Source: Desulfobacteraceae bacterium (lineage in GTDB: Bacteria; Desulfobacterota; Desulfobacteria; Desulfobacterales; Desulfobacteraceae). Taken from it: a stretch of DNA of 37,775 nucleotides. Below the pieces are notes generated by a model. It ran no database searches. It worked only from the letters and a program-made list of their open reading frames with translations, and was not told the origin of the DNA. The DNA lies in assembly GCA_024225635.1 (NCBI GenBank), contig JAAEMK010001076.1, positions 1 through 37,775 of the forward strand, given 5' to 3'. Positions 23,700 through 33,303 of the stretch are shown here, one piece after another (positions within the stretch are counted from its first letter, which is position 1; every line of letters begins with the position of its first letter). A program made the position numbers and the translations under genes.

Positions 23700-26600
23700 T
23701 CAGGTCTGGATCACCGCGCAGTTCTTTCCCTGTTTCTTACCCCGGTACAGGGCCTTGTCGGCCTTGGCAACCGAGGCGTCCAGCCCCTCCTTGTGGGAGA
23801 ATAGCGAAATGCCGTAGGTCATGGTCACGCGCAGTTTCGTACCTTTCCAGGAAAAATCCTGGTTTTCCAAGGCCCCTTGTATCCGCCGTACCAAAAGGAC
23901 GGCCCCTTCCGGGTCTGATTCGGGAAGCAGCAGGATGAACTCCTCTCCCCCCCAGCGGCCCAGGATATCCTGGCCCCGGATCTCCCGGGAAAGCAGCCGG
24001 CCCATTGTTTCAAGGACATCATCCCCGCAGTCGTGCCCATGGGTGTCGTTCACGGCTTTGAAGTCATCCACGTCGCAAAGGATGAAGCTCATGTTTTGCT
24101 TATTTCGCCGGTGGCGCTGAATTTCCTGGTCCACCCTCTCCAGGAACCCGCGCCGGTTGTTGAGCCCGGTCAGGGGATCTGTCCTGGAAAGGTGTTCCAG
24201 CTGTTGTTTCTGCTCCAGAAGTTCCCTGGTCCTTTCATTCACAAGCTCAGTCAAAACCCTGTTCTTCCGGGTCTCCCTTGACAAGCGCAGATAGATGCCC
24301 AGGCAAGCCAGAAACAGGACGGACCCCAAGCAACCCAGCCGGAAGTACCATCGTTCCCAGAAGGGCGGGGTGATGGAGATGCCAAGGGACGCCCCGGTCT
24401 CATTCTTTTGCCCCATGCTGCTGGTCCCTTTGACCCTGAACCTGTACTCCCCCGGGGGAAGGTTGGAGTAGTGGGCGATTGCCCCGGACCCCAGGACCCT
24501 CCGCCATGCCTTGTCACACCCCTCCAGCCTGTAGCTGTAAATGTTGTTGACCGGCGAATTGAAATCCAGAAGCGCGAAGGAGATGGACAGGGAATTCTCA
24601 TCATAGGAAAGGGTCACCCGGTCGGTTTCATGGGCGGGCCGCTGGAGTATGACCCTTTTTCCGTAAGCCGTTCCCGGAAGCACCGGTTTGTTGGGCAGGG
24701 AAATCCCGGAGATAACCATGGGAGGAGGTGTTTTATCGATGAGCACATCCCGGGGATTAAAGGAAAGATAGCCCGTCTCCCCGCCGAAAACGATTCGATC
24801 CCGGGAAAAGGAGATCATGGCCGCCCCCTGGTTGAAGACCAGGGGAAAATCAAAATTACGGATGCCGTCCCTGGCCGGATCAATCCTGGAGATCCCCCTG
24901 TTCGTGGAGATCCAGACCGTTCCCGATCCGTCCACCACAATGGCTTTGATGAGCTCCCCCGCAAGTCCGTCCCTGGTGGTATACCGCCGGAAATTTCCCG
25001 TGGCGGGATCGAAACGGGAGAGCCCCTGGTAGGTACCCACCCAGATGCAGTCCTCCCTCCCAAGGGCCAGGGCGGTTACCACGTTGTTGGAAAGGCTGGC
25101 CGGATCTTCGGTGCTGCGGGTAAACGCCGCCAGGGTGCTTCCGTTGGCATCCAGGCGGTAAAGCCCGGAATCCGTGCCAACCCACAGATTCCGCCCGGGG
25201 GCGGCCAGGAGGGCGGAGACGGTCCGGCTGCCGTTTATCTCCGGCATGTGCAGGGTCTTTCCCGTGGCCGTATCATGTCTGAACAGTCCGTTCTCCCGGG
25301 TGCCGGCCCAGATCCTGCCCTGGTGATCCCGGGCCAGGGCCGTGATGATCCTGGTGTCCGGGACGGACCCGTTCCCCTGGTTCAGCCGGGAGAAGCGCCG
25401 GGTTGCCCTGTCGTAGAGGACCAGGCCCTTTCCCCAGGTGCCGATGAGCAATTCCCCGGATTCATTCCCATAAAGGGCATTGATGTCCTTGCTTCCGGGC
25501 CCTTCAGGCAGAGCGGCCGGAAAAGATGCGCACTCCCCATCCTTTGGAATCCGGTTCAACCCATTGTACCAGGCGCCGCTCCAGATTCCCCCCTCTCCGT
25601 CGTCGGCAAGGGCATGGATGGAGTTCAGCCCCGGACAGGAATCGTCATCCCCGTTCCCTTCGTGGAGGGTGAAGCCGGAGTAAATCTTGCTCAGTTTGTT
25701 CACCCCTCCCCCACGGGTGCCGACCCAGAGCACCCCGGATCTGTCTTCATGTATCCACCGCACATCGTTGTGGGACAGGGTCCCCTTTTTTTGATAATCC
25801 CGCCTGAAGCGGTCCCATCTCCCAGTCCCAAGGTCTACCCTGTAAAGGCCGTGGCTGAGGGTTCCCACCCATAGGATATTCTGGTCATCCTCATACAGGG
25901 CGCTTATGGAATCGGAAAGAAGGGCCCGGGGAAACCCTTTAATCGTTCCGGGGAACGCAAAGCAGCCGGTCTTGGGATCGAACCGTTTCAGTCCCTTCCC
26001 GGTTCCCACCCACAGCCGGCCGTCCGAACCGGGATAAAGGGCCCGGATTCGATTACTCAGTTTTTCGTCCCCGAAGCAATAGTAGGAATTGATTTGCCCC
26101 TGGTCCACATCGAACCGGTTCAACCCGTGGTCCGTGCCCACCCAGAGAGTTCCGTCTTTCGTCTCGGTAATGGACCAGATCCTGTTGTTGCTGAGCCCCT
26201 GGTCACCGGCCTTACCGGCCAGGTACCGTGAAAACCCGCCCGTGTCCGGGTGGAAGCGGTTCAGGCCTTTGCTGAAGGTACCGGCCCAGAGGATTCCCCG
26301 ACTGTCCGCAAAAAAAGACTGAACCCGGTCTTCACTGAGGCTTGCCGGATCACCTTGCATATGCCTGAAAACCCGGATTTTACCGGTGGTCTCGTCGATC
26401 CGGTTGAGTCCCCCGCCCCAGGTCCTGACCCAGATATACCCCTTGCTGTCCTCCAGCACGCCCCCGGAATCATTGTGGGAGATGGAATTAATGTCCGTGG
26501 GATCATGCTGGAAAAGCCGCATGCGGATGCCGTCGTATTTAACCACCCCGTTCCGGGTACCGAACCACATGAAGCCGTGGCGGTCCTGCATGATCCGGAA

Positions 26601-26798
26601 AACCGTTGAATGGGGCAGGCCGTCTTTCTGGTCCAGATGTTCAAAAAAATAGATGGGAAGGGGTTGGGCCGGGGATACGGAAGCAAGCAATCCCATAATG
26701 GCCATAATAAAAAGGAACAGGCGTAAGAAACGGCTGTATGATGTTGAAAGCCTGTGGCTACGGTACTTGGGTGCGGGAGCAAGTAAAGATATAGTCAT
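23700..26798 (-). CDS. Two-propeller sensor diguanylate cyclase
   Basis: This protein of about 1032 residues has a signal peptide or anchor (~24-46, ending SPAQ). About 13 visible Reg_prop blades follow (repeats like ILWVGTLSHGLYR, ~60-690), enough for two seven-bladed periplasmic propellers. Then come a Y_Y_Y domain (~720-810, ending LPPGEYRFRVKG), a transmembrane helix (~828-848), a coiled-coil linker and a GGDEF domain (~880-1030). The active-site motif is GRWGGEEFILLLPES (~946), so it should make c-di-GMP. The start is ATG 26798; a GTG six codons earlier is weaker. It lies close behind the LysE gene. The c-di-GMP riboswitch at 33700 is a possible reader of its product. The external ligand is unknown. 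Confidence 0.92.
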   Translation of the reverse strand: MTISLLAPAPKYRSHRLSTSYSRFLRLFLFIMAIMGLLASVSPAQPLPIYFFEHLDQKDGLPHSTVFRIMQDRHGFMWFGTRNGVVKYDGIRMRLFQHDPTDINSISHNDSGGVLEDSKGYIWVRTWGGGLNRIDETTGKIRVFRHMQGDPASLSEDRVQSFFADSRGILWAGTFSKGLNRFHPDTGGFSRYLAGKAGDQGLSNNRIWSITETKDGTLWVGTDHGLNRFDVDQGQINSYYCFGDEKLSNRIRALYPGSDGRLWVGTGKGLKRFDPKTGCFAFPGTIKGFPRALLSDSISALYEDDQNILWVGTLSHGLYRVDLGTGRWDRFRRDYQKKGTLSHNDVRWIHEDRSGVLWVGTRGGGVNKLSKIYSGFTLHEGNGDDDSCPGLNSIHALADDGEGGIWSGAWYNGLNRIPKDGECASFPAALPEGPGSKDINALYGNESGELLIGTWGKGLVLYDRATRRFSRLNQGNGSVPDTRIITALARDHQGRIWAGTRENGLFRHDTATGKTLHMPEINGSRTVSALLAAPGRNLWVGTDSGLYRLDANGSTLAAFTRSTEDPASLSNNVVTALALGREDCIWVGTYQGLSRFDPATGNFRRYTTRDGLAGELIKAIVVDGSGTVWISTNRGISRIDPARDGIRNFDFPLVFNQGAAMISFSRDRIVFGGETGYLSFNPRDVLIDKTPPPMVISGISLPNKPVLPGTAYGKRVILQRPAHETDRVTLSYDENSLSISFALLDFNSPVNNIYSYRLEGCDKAWRRVLGSGAIAHYSNLPPGEYRFRVKGTSSMGQKNETGASLGISITPPFWERWYFRLGCLGSVLFLACLGIYLRLSRETRKNRVLTELVNERTRELLEQKQQLEHLSRTDPLTGLNNRRGFLERVDQEIQRHRRNKQNMSFILCDVDDFKAVNDTHGHDCGDDVLETMGRLLSREIRGQDILGRWGGEEFILLLPESDPEGAVLLVRRIQGALENQDFSWKGTKLRVTMTYGISLFSHKEGLDASVAKADKALYRGKKQGKNCAVIQT

Positions 26799-26828
26799 GG
26801 CCCCACTATAGCACACCGCTACGGGGTG

Positions 26829-27446
26829 TCAAATTTTGCCGGCAATGGCAACCCCCGTTGCCATCATCACGCCGCCCGCGGAGCGATTCAGTTTTGTCAG
26901 CGCACTTCTGCTGGAAAACATCTGCCTCGCATGGCTGGCCAGGCAGGCATACACCATCAGCACGCCGGACAGAACAAATGCGATAACACAGGCGATCGCT
27001 GCGATATCAGCCCCGTTCAAGCCAGACAGGTCAACAAATGTCGGCAGAAGCCCGCAATAAAACAATATTACTTTTGGATTGGATAATGTTATCAAAAAAC
27101 CGCTCAGGATATTTCCCCATGGTGATTGCTCTTCCCGCAACGGTTCCGCTCCTTCCGCCGACGGCTTTGAAAACCAGATTTTCAAGCCCAACCAGAAAAG
27201 GTACGCACCGCCGCAAAGCTTTACAATGATAAAAAGCTCTCCAAGTTTCTGAGCAACAATGGAAAGGCCGAAAATTGCAAACATCAGATAGATCAAATCC
27301 CCCAGAACAATCCCCAGGATCACGCCAAGGGCAGGCCGGAAGCCGGAGGCAAGGGATCTTGCAACCGTCGCAAAAACGCCGGGACCGGGACTTGCCGCCA
27401 AAATCAGCATGGCTGTAGACAAACTTATCAGCGAAACTAAACTCAT
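26829..27446 (-). CDS. LysE/RhtB-family exporter
   Basis: This 205-residue inner-membrane protein has six hydrophobic segments and the family signature ASPGPGVFATVARSLASGFRPALG (~18-41), plus FLITLSNPKVILFYCGLLP (~119-137). The family exports amino acids or related small metabolites; the substrate here is unknown. It lies about 30 bases upstream of the diguanylate cyclase gene on the same strand, so the two may share a transcript. Confidence 0.88.
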   Translation of the reverse strand: MSLVSLISLSTAMLILAASPGPGVFATVARSLASGFRPALGVILGIVLGDLIYLMFAIFGLSIVAQKLGELFIIVKLCGGAYLFWLGLKIWFSKPSAEGAEPLREEQSPWGNILSGFLITLSNPKVILFYCGLLPTFVDLSGLNGADIAAIACVIAFVLSGVLMVYACLASHARQMFSSRSALTKLNRSAGGVMMATGVAIAGKI

Positions 27447-27560
27447 CTGTTTTTCCTCAAAAGAAGATTTTCATTTACCGGATCAAACGTATTGAATCAT
27501 GATTCAATGTCACGGACCTATAGCCTTGTCAAGATAAAAGACGAACGGCCACCGTGAAGT

Positions 27561-27655
27561 TGGAAGTTGATGGAAGTTGAAAAGTCAGGGACGCGCATAA
27601 AACTATACGTTTCGATGAAAAAGTATTCATATTTTTTTAGTCGTCCCTCCTGAAA
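27561..27655. repeat. Intergenic repeat with GGGACG inverted arms
   Basis: A 10-base tandem TGGAAGTTGA (27561-27570 and 27571-27580) precedes arms AGGGACG (27587-27593) and CGTCCCT (27642-27648), which enclose AT-rich DNA. The pattern is like extragenic repeats related to REP-type transposases. It fills the 269-base gap between the LysE and RecD2 genes; no promoter is assigned with confidence. Confidence 0.45.
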
Positions 27656-27715
27656 CCCCTAAAAAAAGATGTCCACCCGCCGGATTTTGAGATATAGACA
27701 CACCAGGAAAATATT

Positions 27716-30247
27716 ATGAGACAACAGAATTTGAACCAGACAGGCGTTATACAGGAGAGCATCCGGGGGATTGTGGACAGGGTCACCTACCACAATCCTG
27801 ACAATGGATGGTCCATTCTAAGGGTGCTGCCCTTTAACAATCCCAATGGCCAGGAGACGGTGATCGTGCACCAGACAAAGGTGTTTGCCGGGGCCACCAT
27901 GGAATTTCAGGGAAAATGGACGGTGCATCCCAAGTATGGCCGCCAGTTCCAGGCCACAAAGGCCGAAGAGAAGAAACCCGCAACAACGGCCGCCCTTGAA
28001 AAGTACCTTGGATCGGGCCTCATCAAAGGGGTCGGCCCCAAGACAGCCAAAAAGATTGTCAAACATTTTAACGACCGGACCCTCGAGGTGTTTGAAAAAA
28101 ACATAGACAGGCTCACCGAGGTTCCCGGGATTGCCCAGAAGAAACTCAAGAGCATTGAAGAGGCATGGATCGAGCACAAGGCCATCCGGGAAGTGATGAT
28201 GTTTCTCCAGTCCCACGGCATCAGCACCCTGTTTGCCGTCCGGATCTATAAGGAGTACGGGGATGAAGCCATCGAGACCGTGACCGGGGATCCCTACCGC
28301 CTGGCCAACGACTTTTACGGCATTGGATTTTTCTCCGCGGACAAGGTTGCCCTGAGTATCGGGCTTGCCCATGACAGCCCCCAGCGAATCATGGCCGGCA
28401 TCAAGCACGTGCTTGCGGCAAGCCGGAATTTCGGCCACTGTTATTTGACCCTCTCCCAGATCAACGACCAGGTCACGGAACTCCTGCAGCTCAACCTGAC
28501 AGAGCGCCTGCCCATGCTCCTGCAGCAGATGGAGAAAGAGAAACTTCTCATGGTTCGCACCCTCGAGGTTGAAAAAGGCGCAAGCGAGCCCTGCTACTAC
28601 TCAAAATCCCTCTATTTTGACGAACTCTACGTTGCCAGGCGGATTGCGGCCATGGACCATCCCCCACGGGTGGACATGGAGCGGATCACCCGCTGGGTCG
28701 AACGCTTTTGTGAAGCCAACAAAATTGATCTGAGCGATGAGCAGACCGCTGCGGTCAAAGAGAGCGTGTGTGAAAGATTCTCCATCCTCACCGGCGGGCC
28801 GGGGTGCGGAAAGACCACCACCACCCAGGTGATTGTGAAACTGATCCAGGCAATGGGACTGACCGTGCTCCTTGCGGCCCCCACCGGGCGCGCCGCCCAG
28901 CGCATGAGCGATGTCATCGGCCAAGAGTCCAAGACCATCCACCGGTTGCTGGAATGGAAGGGCGGCAAGTTCATCAAGAACGAAGAAACGCCCCTGCAAT
29001 GCAATTTTCTCATTGTCGATGAGTGCTCCATGCTCGACATCAACCTTACGGCCTCCCTGTTAAAGGCCGTTCCCGAGCACAGCCAGGTGCTGTTCATCGG
29101 AGATTCGGACCAGCTGCCGTCGGTGGGGGCCGGTAATGTGCTGGGGGACATCATCGCATCCGGCACCGCCCCCTGCTTCCGGTTGACCAAGGTTTTCAGG
29201 CAGGCCCGGGAGTCCCTCATCATCAGCTATGCCCACAAGATAAACACGGGGGAGATGCCATGGGTGGAATCCCCGTTCAAGCGGCCCGGGGTGTGGCAGG
29301 ACAAAACCGACTGCCTGTTCATCGATTCAGATGAGGCCACCCAGGAGCAGCTCACTTTCATCCACCGGGTCAAACGGCTGGTTGCGCTCCAACCGGGTGA
29401 GCCGGAAAACGAATCAGACGCCGACAACGACAACGGCACAAACACCGACAACGCCCTGTTTGAATTCCGCGGCAGCGAACCCGTGGTTCCCTATGAAAGC
29501 GAGATAACCATCCCCAAGAAATTCCGGCATGTCAACCTGCACCAGGTATCCGAGGCAACCACGAAGATTGAAGAGCTCAAGGCGGTCCTGAAGAAAGTAC
29601 ACCCATGGTCCTCCCTCCACTACGGCTATACGGCCCTGGACAGCGTCAGAATGCTCTACCAGGAATGGATACCCAAGTACTACGGGAACAACTGCGAAAT
29701 CCAGATCCTCTCCCCCATGACCCGGGGAAGCCTCGGCACAGGTAACCTGAACCGGGTGATCCAGGATTCCGCCAATCCGTTCATGGAAGGAAAAAGCCAG
29801 CTCAAGGTCGGGGAGAGAATCTTCAGGGTCGGGGACAGGGTGATCCATCGAAAGAACAACTACGATCTCGGGGTTTTCAACGGTGACATCGGCACCATCC
29901 TGGATATCGACAATGTTGAGCTGACCTGTGTGGTTTCGTTTTTTCCGGACGGAAGAGAAGTCTATTACCAGCGGGACGATATCATGGAGCTGGATCTCGC
30001 CTATGCCATCACCATCCACAAATCCCAGGGAAGCGAGTTTGAGATCGTCATCATTCCGGTCCTGACCCAGCATTTCAAGATGCTCTTCCGCAACCTGATC
30101 TATACGGGATTGACCCGGGCCAAAAAACTGGCCATTTTCGTGGGGACCCGCAGGGCCCTGTCAATGGCCGTGAGGAACCAGGATACCAGCCAACGGCAGA
30201 CCACCTTGCAGGAACTCCTGGGGGACGCTTCCGGGGGACGCTTCTGA
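27716..30247 (+). CDS. recD2: RecD2-type SF1B DNA helicase
   Basis: This 843-residue 5'-3' helicase of the RecD2/YrrC type acts outside RecBCD. It has an N-terminal OB-like region (~15-90), helix-hairpin-helix repeats (~100-215: GLIKGVGPKTAKKIV, EVPGIAQKKLKSIEEAW, GIGFFSADKVAL) and a helicase core from ~340. Core motifs: GGPGCGKTTTT (~360, motif I), DECSMLDI (motif II), GDSDQLPSVGAGNVL (motif III), and near the end TIHKSQGSEFEIVIIP and YTGLTRAK. An acidic, low-complexity insertion (~560-605, rich in D/N/E) lies between helicase domains and makes it longer than usual. The last codons run into a GGGGACGCTTC repeat. Confidence 0.92.
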   Translation: MRQQNLNQTGVIQESIRGIVDRVTYHNPDNGWSILRVLPFNNPNGQETVIVHQTKVFAGATMEFQGKWTVHPKYGRQFQATKAEEKKPATTAALEKYLGSGLIKGVGPKTAKKIVKHFNDRTLEVFEKNIDRLTEVPGIAQKKLKSIEEAWIEHKAIREVMMFLQSHGISTLFAVRIYKEYGDEAIETVTGDPYRLANDFYGIGFFSADKVALSIGLAHDSPQRIMAGIKHVLAASRNFGHCYLTLSQINDQVTELLQLNLTERLPMLLQQMEKEKLLMVRTLEVEKGASEPCYYSKSLYFDELYVARRIAAMDHPPRVDMERITRWVERFCEANKIDLSDEQTAAVKESVCERFSILTGGPGCGKTTTTQVIVKLIQAMGLTVLLAAPTGRAAQRMSDVIGQESKTIHRLLEWKGGKFIKNEETPLQCNFLIVDECSMLDINLTASLLKAVPEHSQVLFIGDSDQLPSVGAGNVLGDIIASGTAPCFRLTKVFRQARESLIISYAHKINTGEMPWVESPFKRPGVWQDKTDCLFIDSDEATQEQLTFIHRVKRLVALQPGEPENESDADNDNGTNTDNALFEFRGSEPVVPYESEITIPKKFRHVNLHQVSEATTKIEELKAVLKKVHPWSSLHYGYTALDSVRMLYQEWIPKYYGNNCEIQILSPMTRGSLGTGNLNRVIQDSANPFMEGKSQLKVGERIFRVGDRVIHRKNNYDLGVFNGDIGTILDIDNVELTCVVSFFPDGREVYYQRDDIMELDLAYAITIHKSQGSEFEIVIIPVLTQHFKMLFRNLIYTGLTRAKKLAIFVGTRRALSMAVRNQDTSQRQTTLQELLGDASGGRF

Positions 30248-30269
30248 GAAACGCTTCCGGGGACGCTTC
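30221..30269. repeat. GGGGACGCTTC repeat array at the recD2 3' end
   Basis: GGGGACGCTTC occurs at 30221-30231, 30234-30244 and 30259-30269, with a fourth partial ACGCTTC at 30251-30257. The first two encode the last residues of the helicase (GDASGGRF), and the stop codon lies inside the array. It shares the CCGGGGGACG start with the repeats at 33290 and 34542, suggesting one family that invades gene ends. Confidence 0.6.
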
Positions 30270-30377
30270 GTTTTCATTTTATGAGTTCCAAAACACTGTT
30301 TATTGTTGTATCCTCCGAAAAAAGGGAATCAGGTTTATTCCCGGCCTGCCGCGGACTTAATAACGGAGGGAAGCAAC

Positions 30378-31538
30378 ATGCCCGACATATTGAATTTGAG
30401 AAAATTTGTTGCCCCTGAAATCATTTTCGGTGCGGGAGCAAGGAAATTAGCCGGCAGATACGCCCAGCAGTTTTCAGCTTCAAAGGTGCTCATTGTAACC
30501 GACAAAGGCGTCATTGCAGCCGGCTGGCTGGCGGACGTTCGGAAAAGCCTTGAAGAAGCCGGTATCCCGTACCATGTGTTTTCCAACGTGACTCCCAATC
30601 CCCGGGCCACGGAGGTTATGGAAGGGGCCGAAGTATACGGAAGGGAAGGATGCAATGTCATTGTCGCCATTGGGGGCGGCAGCCCCATGGACTGTGCCAA
30701 GGGAATTGGTATCGTAAGTTCGAACAACATGAATATCCTCAGGTTTGAAGGTGTCGACAAAATTCATATGCCGGTACCGCCCCTGATATTAATTCCAACC
30801 ACCGCCGGAACGTCAGCTGACGTGTCTCAGTTCTGCATCATCTCAAACAGGGACGAACTTGTGAAGATCGCGATAATCAGTAAAGCCCTGGTGCCGGATG
30901 TGGCCCTGATTGATCCGGAAACCACAACAACAATGGATCCCTATCTCACGGCCTGTACAGCCATAGATGCCCTTGTTCATGCCATGGAAGCCTTTGTTTC
31001 CACAGCAAGCGGGCCCTTGACGGATATGCATGCCATCGAGGGGATAAAGCTTGTACGGCAAAATCTTCCGGCCCTGCTCAGGGACCGGGAAAATGCCCGG
31101 CTGAGGGAAAAAATAATGCTCGGCAGCATGAAGGCCGGCCTGGCATTCTCCAATGCGATTCTCGGAGCCGTTCATTCAATGTCACACAGCCTGGGCGGAT
31201 TTCTGGATCTGCCCCATGGTGAATGCAATGCACTTCTTCTGGACCATGTTATCAACTACAACTATGACTCTGCGCCGGAAAGATTCAAGATCATAGCCGA
31301 AGCAATGGGTCTGGATGTCAGGGGGCTGAGACCCAAAGAGATCAAGGCCAGGCTTATAAATTGCGTGGCCGCCCTGAAAAACGAAGTAGGGATTACCCGG
31401 ACCCTCTGTCAAAGAAGTGTGAAAACTTCAGACATACCGCAACTGGCCAAAAAAGCGATTAAAGACGCCTGCCTGCTTACCAACCCCCGAAAAGCGACAA
31501 AAGGGGACCTTGAAGTCATCTATGGAGAGGCAATGTAG
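30378..31538 (+). CDS. ercA: ErcA-like iron-containing alcohol dehydrogenase
   Basis: This 386-residue group III dehydrogenase begins MPDILNLRKFVAPEIIFGAG, the typical ErcA opening. Motifs: VAIGGGSPMDCAKGIGIVSS (~98), IPTTAGTSADVSQFCIIS (~141), IDALVHAMEAFV (~203) and HSMSHSLGGFLDLPHGECNALLLDH (~270-294), with metal-binding His. In Pseudomonas, ErcA belongs to the regulatory circuit for ethanol oxidation and is treated as regulatory rather than catabolic. Start 30378 has GGAGGG 8 bases upstream; a possible TTG at 30303 lacks one. The histidine kinase gene follows 58 bases later, a common pairing. EutG at 20055 is a separate, clearly different paralogue. Confidence 0.85.
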   Translation: MPDILNLRKFVAPEIIFGAGARKLAGRYAQQFSASKVLIVTDKGVIAAGWLADVRKSLEEAGIPYHVFSNVTPNPRATEVMEGAEVYGREGCNVIVAIGGGSPMDCAKGIGIVSSNNMNILRFEGVDKIHMPVPPLILIPTTAGTSADVSQFCIISNRDELVKIAIISKALVPDVALIDPETTTTMDPYLTACTAIDALVHAMEAFVSTASGPLTDMHAIEGIKLVRQNLPALLRDRENARLREKIMLGSMKAGLAFSNAILGAVHSMSHSLGGFLDLPHGECNALLLDHVINYNYDSAPERFKIIAEAMGLDVRGLRPKEIKARLINCVAALKNEVGITRTLCQRSVKTSDIPQLAKKAIKDACLLTNPRKATKGDLEVIYGEAM

Positions 31539-31596
31539 GGGGGAGGCAATGTAGCGAAAATGGGAACTGATGATGATATCTTAAAAGGTCGGAGCC

Positions 31597-33303
31597 ATGG
31601 CAAACAGAAAAAAAAAGGGATCCGGTTCCGCACCGAATGATGGTGCTGAACAGGATCAACTCCTGAACCTCATCGGCCTTGGTGAATTTTCCGGACGCAA
31701 AAGCTATTATCCCGAGCTTCAGAAAAAAATCGCGGAGCTTGAAGAGGAAAAGAACAAGTATGAAAGAATTTTTTCCGATGCGCTGAGCGGTATTTTCCAG
31801 GCCGAAACCGATGGGGGAATAATTGTAGCAAACCCGGCAATGGTCAAATTATGCGGCTACCCCTCCCGGGAGCAGCTGATTTCCATTTCAGACATTGGCA
31901 CACAATTATTTGCCGATCCGGAAGAAAAAGACAGATTGATGGAAAGGCTGCTTGAAGAGCAGTCAGTAATCGGTTTTGAGACACAATTTAAAAAATACGA
32001 TGGAACGGTTATTGAGATTTCCTTAAACGCATCTATCCTGAAATCTTCCACGGATCAATACCTTGAGTGTTTTGTCCAGGACATCACCGAGCGCAAGCAG
32101 GATGAGTATGAACTGAGGAAAGCACGCAACTACATTTTCAACATCATCAATTCCATGCCCTCCGTACTGATCGGCGTTGATCAATACGGAACCATAACCC
32201 AGTGGAACCAGGAAGCGGAGCGTGCCACGGGGGTGTCGTCAAAAGACGCCGAGGGACAACCCCTGGACAAGGCGATTCCCCGGCTGTCCGCCGAGTTGGA
32301 GCGGATACGTTCGGCCATTGAAACCCGGCAAAAGCAATCCGATCCCCGCCGCCCCAACCATGAAGACGGCAAGCGCCACTATGAAGACCTGACCGTCTAC
32401 CCCCTGATCTCAAACGATGTGGAAGGCGCGGTGATCCGCATCGACGATGTCACCGACAAGGTATTGATGGAAGAGATGATGATCCAGAGCGAAAAAATGC
32501 TTTCAATTGGGGGACTTGCCGCTGGTATGGCCCATGAGATCAACAATCCCCTGGCCGGTATCATGCAGACCGCCAATGTCATGGCAAACCGGCTGGGTGA
32601 AAGAATAGATATGCCTGCCAACCTGAAAGCCGCCAAGGAGGCGGGCGCCTCCATTGAAGCGATCCAGAAGTTCATGGAGGCCCGGGGCATTCCCCGCATG
32701 GTGGAAGCCATCATGGCGTCGGGACGCCGGGTGGCGGGGATTGTGGAAAACATGCTCGGTTTTGCCCGCAAAAGCGAGGCCCGGGCATCTTCTTCCTTCC
32801 ATTCCCTTGGGGAACTTATCGACAAGACCCTGGAGCTTGCGGCAACGGACTATGATCTGAAAAAGCAGCACGACTTCAAATTGATCGAGATCAGAAAAGA
32901 GTATGAAGCGGGCCTCCCCCCCGTGCCCTGTGATGGTGCCAAGATCCAGCAGGTCCTGCTCAACATCCTTAGAAACGGCGCCCAGGCCATGCAGGAAGCA
33001 GGAACCGGGAAGCCCCGGCTTGTCATCCGGACGCATTTTGAAAAGAGCCGGAAAAGGGTCTGCATCGAGATAGAGGACAACGGCCCCGGCATGGATGAAA
33101 AGACACGCAAGAGGGTGTTTGAGCCGTTCTTTACCACCAAACCCATGGGAGTGGGAACCGGCTTGGGCCTGAGCGTTTCCTATTTCATCATTACCGAAGA
33201 CCATGGGGGAGAGATGGCTGTCGTATCCCGCCCCGGCTCCGGCGCTAAATTCATCATCCGCCTGGGTCTTGACCTCCCGGGGGAAGCTACCGGGGAACGG
33301 TGA
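31597..33303 (+). CDS. PAS-PAS sensor histidine kinase (ErcA-associated)
   Basis: This 568-residue soluble kinase has no membrane segment. An N-terminal coiled coil (~40-55) leads to PAS1 (~52-165) and PAS2 (~178-290). The phosphorylated His lies in GMAHEINNPLAGIMQ (~312), the N box is NILRNGAQAM (~455), G1 is DNGPGMD, then FEPFFTT and G2 GVGTGLGLSVSY. A long insertion after the H box (NRLGERIDMPANLKAAKEAG, ~331-350) is unusual for HisKA and seems typical of ErcA-linked kinases. There is no receiver domain and no adjacent response regulator. Its stop codon lies inside a dispersed repeat (33290-33311). It probably senses a cytoplasmic cue linked to alcohol metabolism; the partner is unknown. 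Confidence 0.88.
   Translation: MANRKKKGSGSAPNDGAEQDQLLNLIGLGEFSGRKSYYPELQKKIAELEEEKNKYERIFSDALSGIFQAETDGGIIVANPAMVKLCGYPSREQLISISDIGTQLFADPEEKDRLMERLLEEQSVIGFETQFKKYDGTVIEISLNASILKSSTDQYLECFVQDITERKQDEYELRKARNYIFNIINSMPSVLIGVDQYGTITQWNQEAERATGVSSKDAEGQPLDKAIPRLSAELERIRSAIETRQKQSDPRRPNHEDGKRHYEDLTVYPLISNDVEGAVIRIDDVTDKVLMEEMMIQSEKMLSIGGLAAGMAHEINNPLAGIMQTANVMANRLGERIDMPANLKAAKEAGASIEAIQKFMEARGIPRMVEAIMASGRRVAGIVENMLGFARKSEARASSSFHSLGELIDKTLELAATDYDLKKQHDFKLIEIRKEYEAGLPPVPCDGAKIQQVLLNILRNGAQAMQEAGTGKPRLVIRTHFEKSRKRVCIEIEDNGPGMDEKTRKRVFEPFFTTKPMGVGTGLGLSVSYFIITEDHGGEMAVVSRPGSGAKFIIRLGLDLPGEATGER

Noticed and set aside
24408-25874. Plus-strand open frame of 488 codons opposite the diguanylate cyclase
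   Set aside because: Shadow of the repeated propeller coding sequence; Pro/Gly-rich and without recognisable domains.
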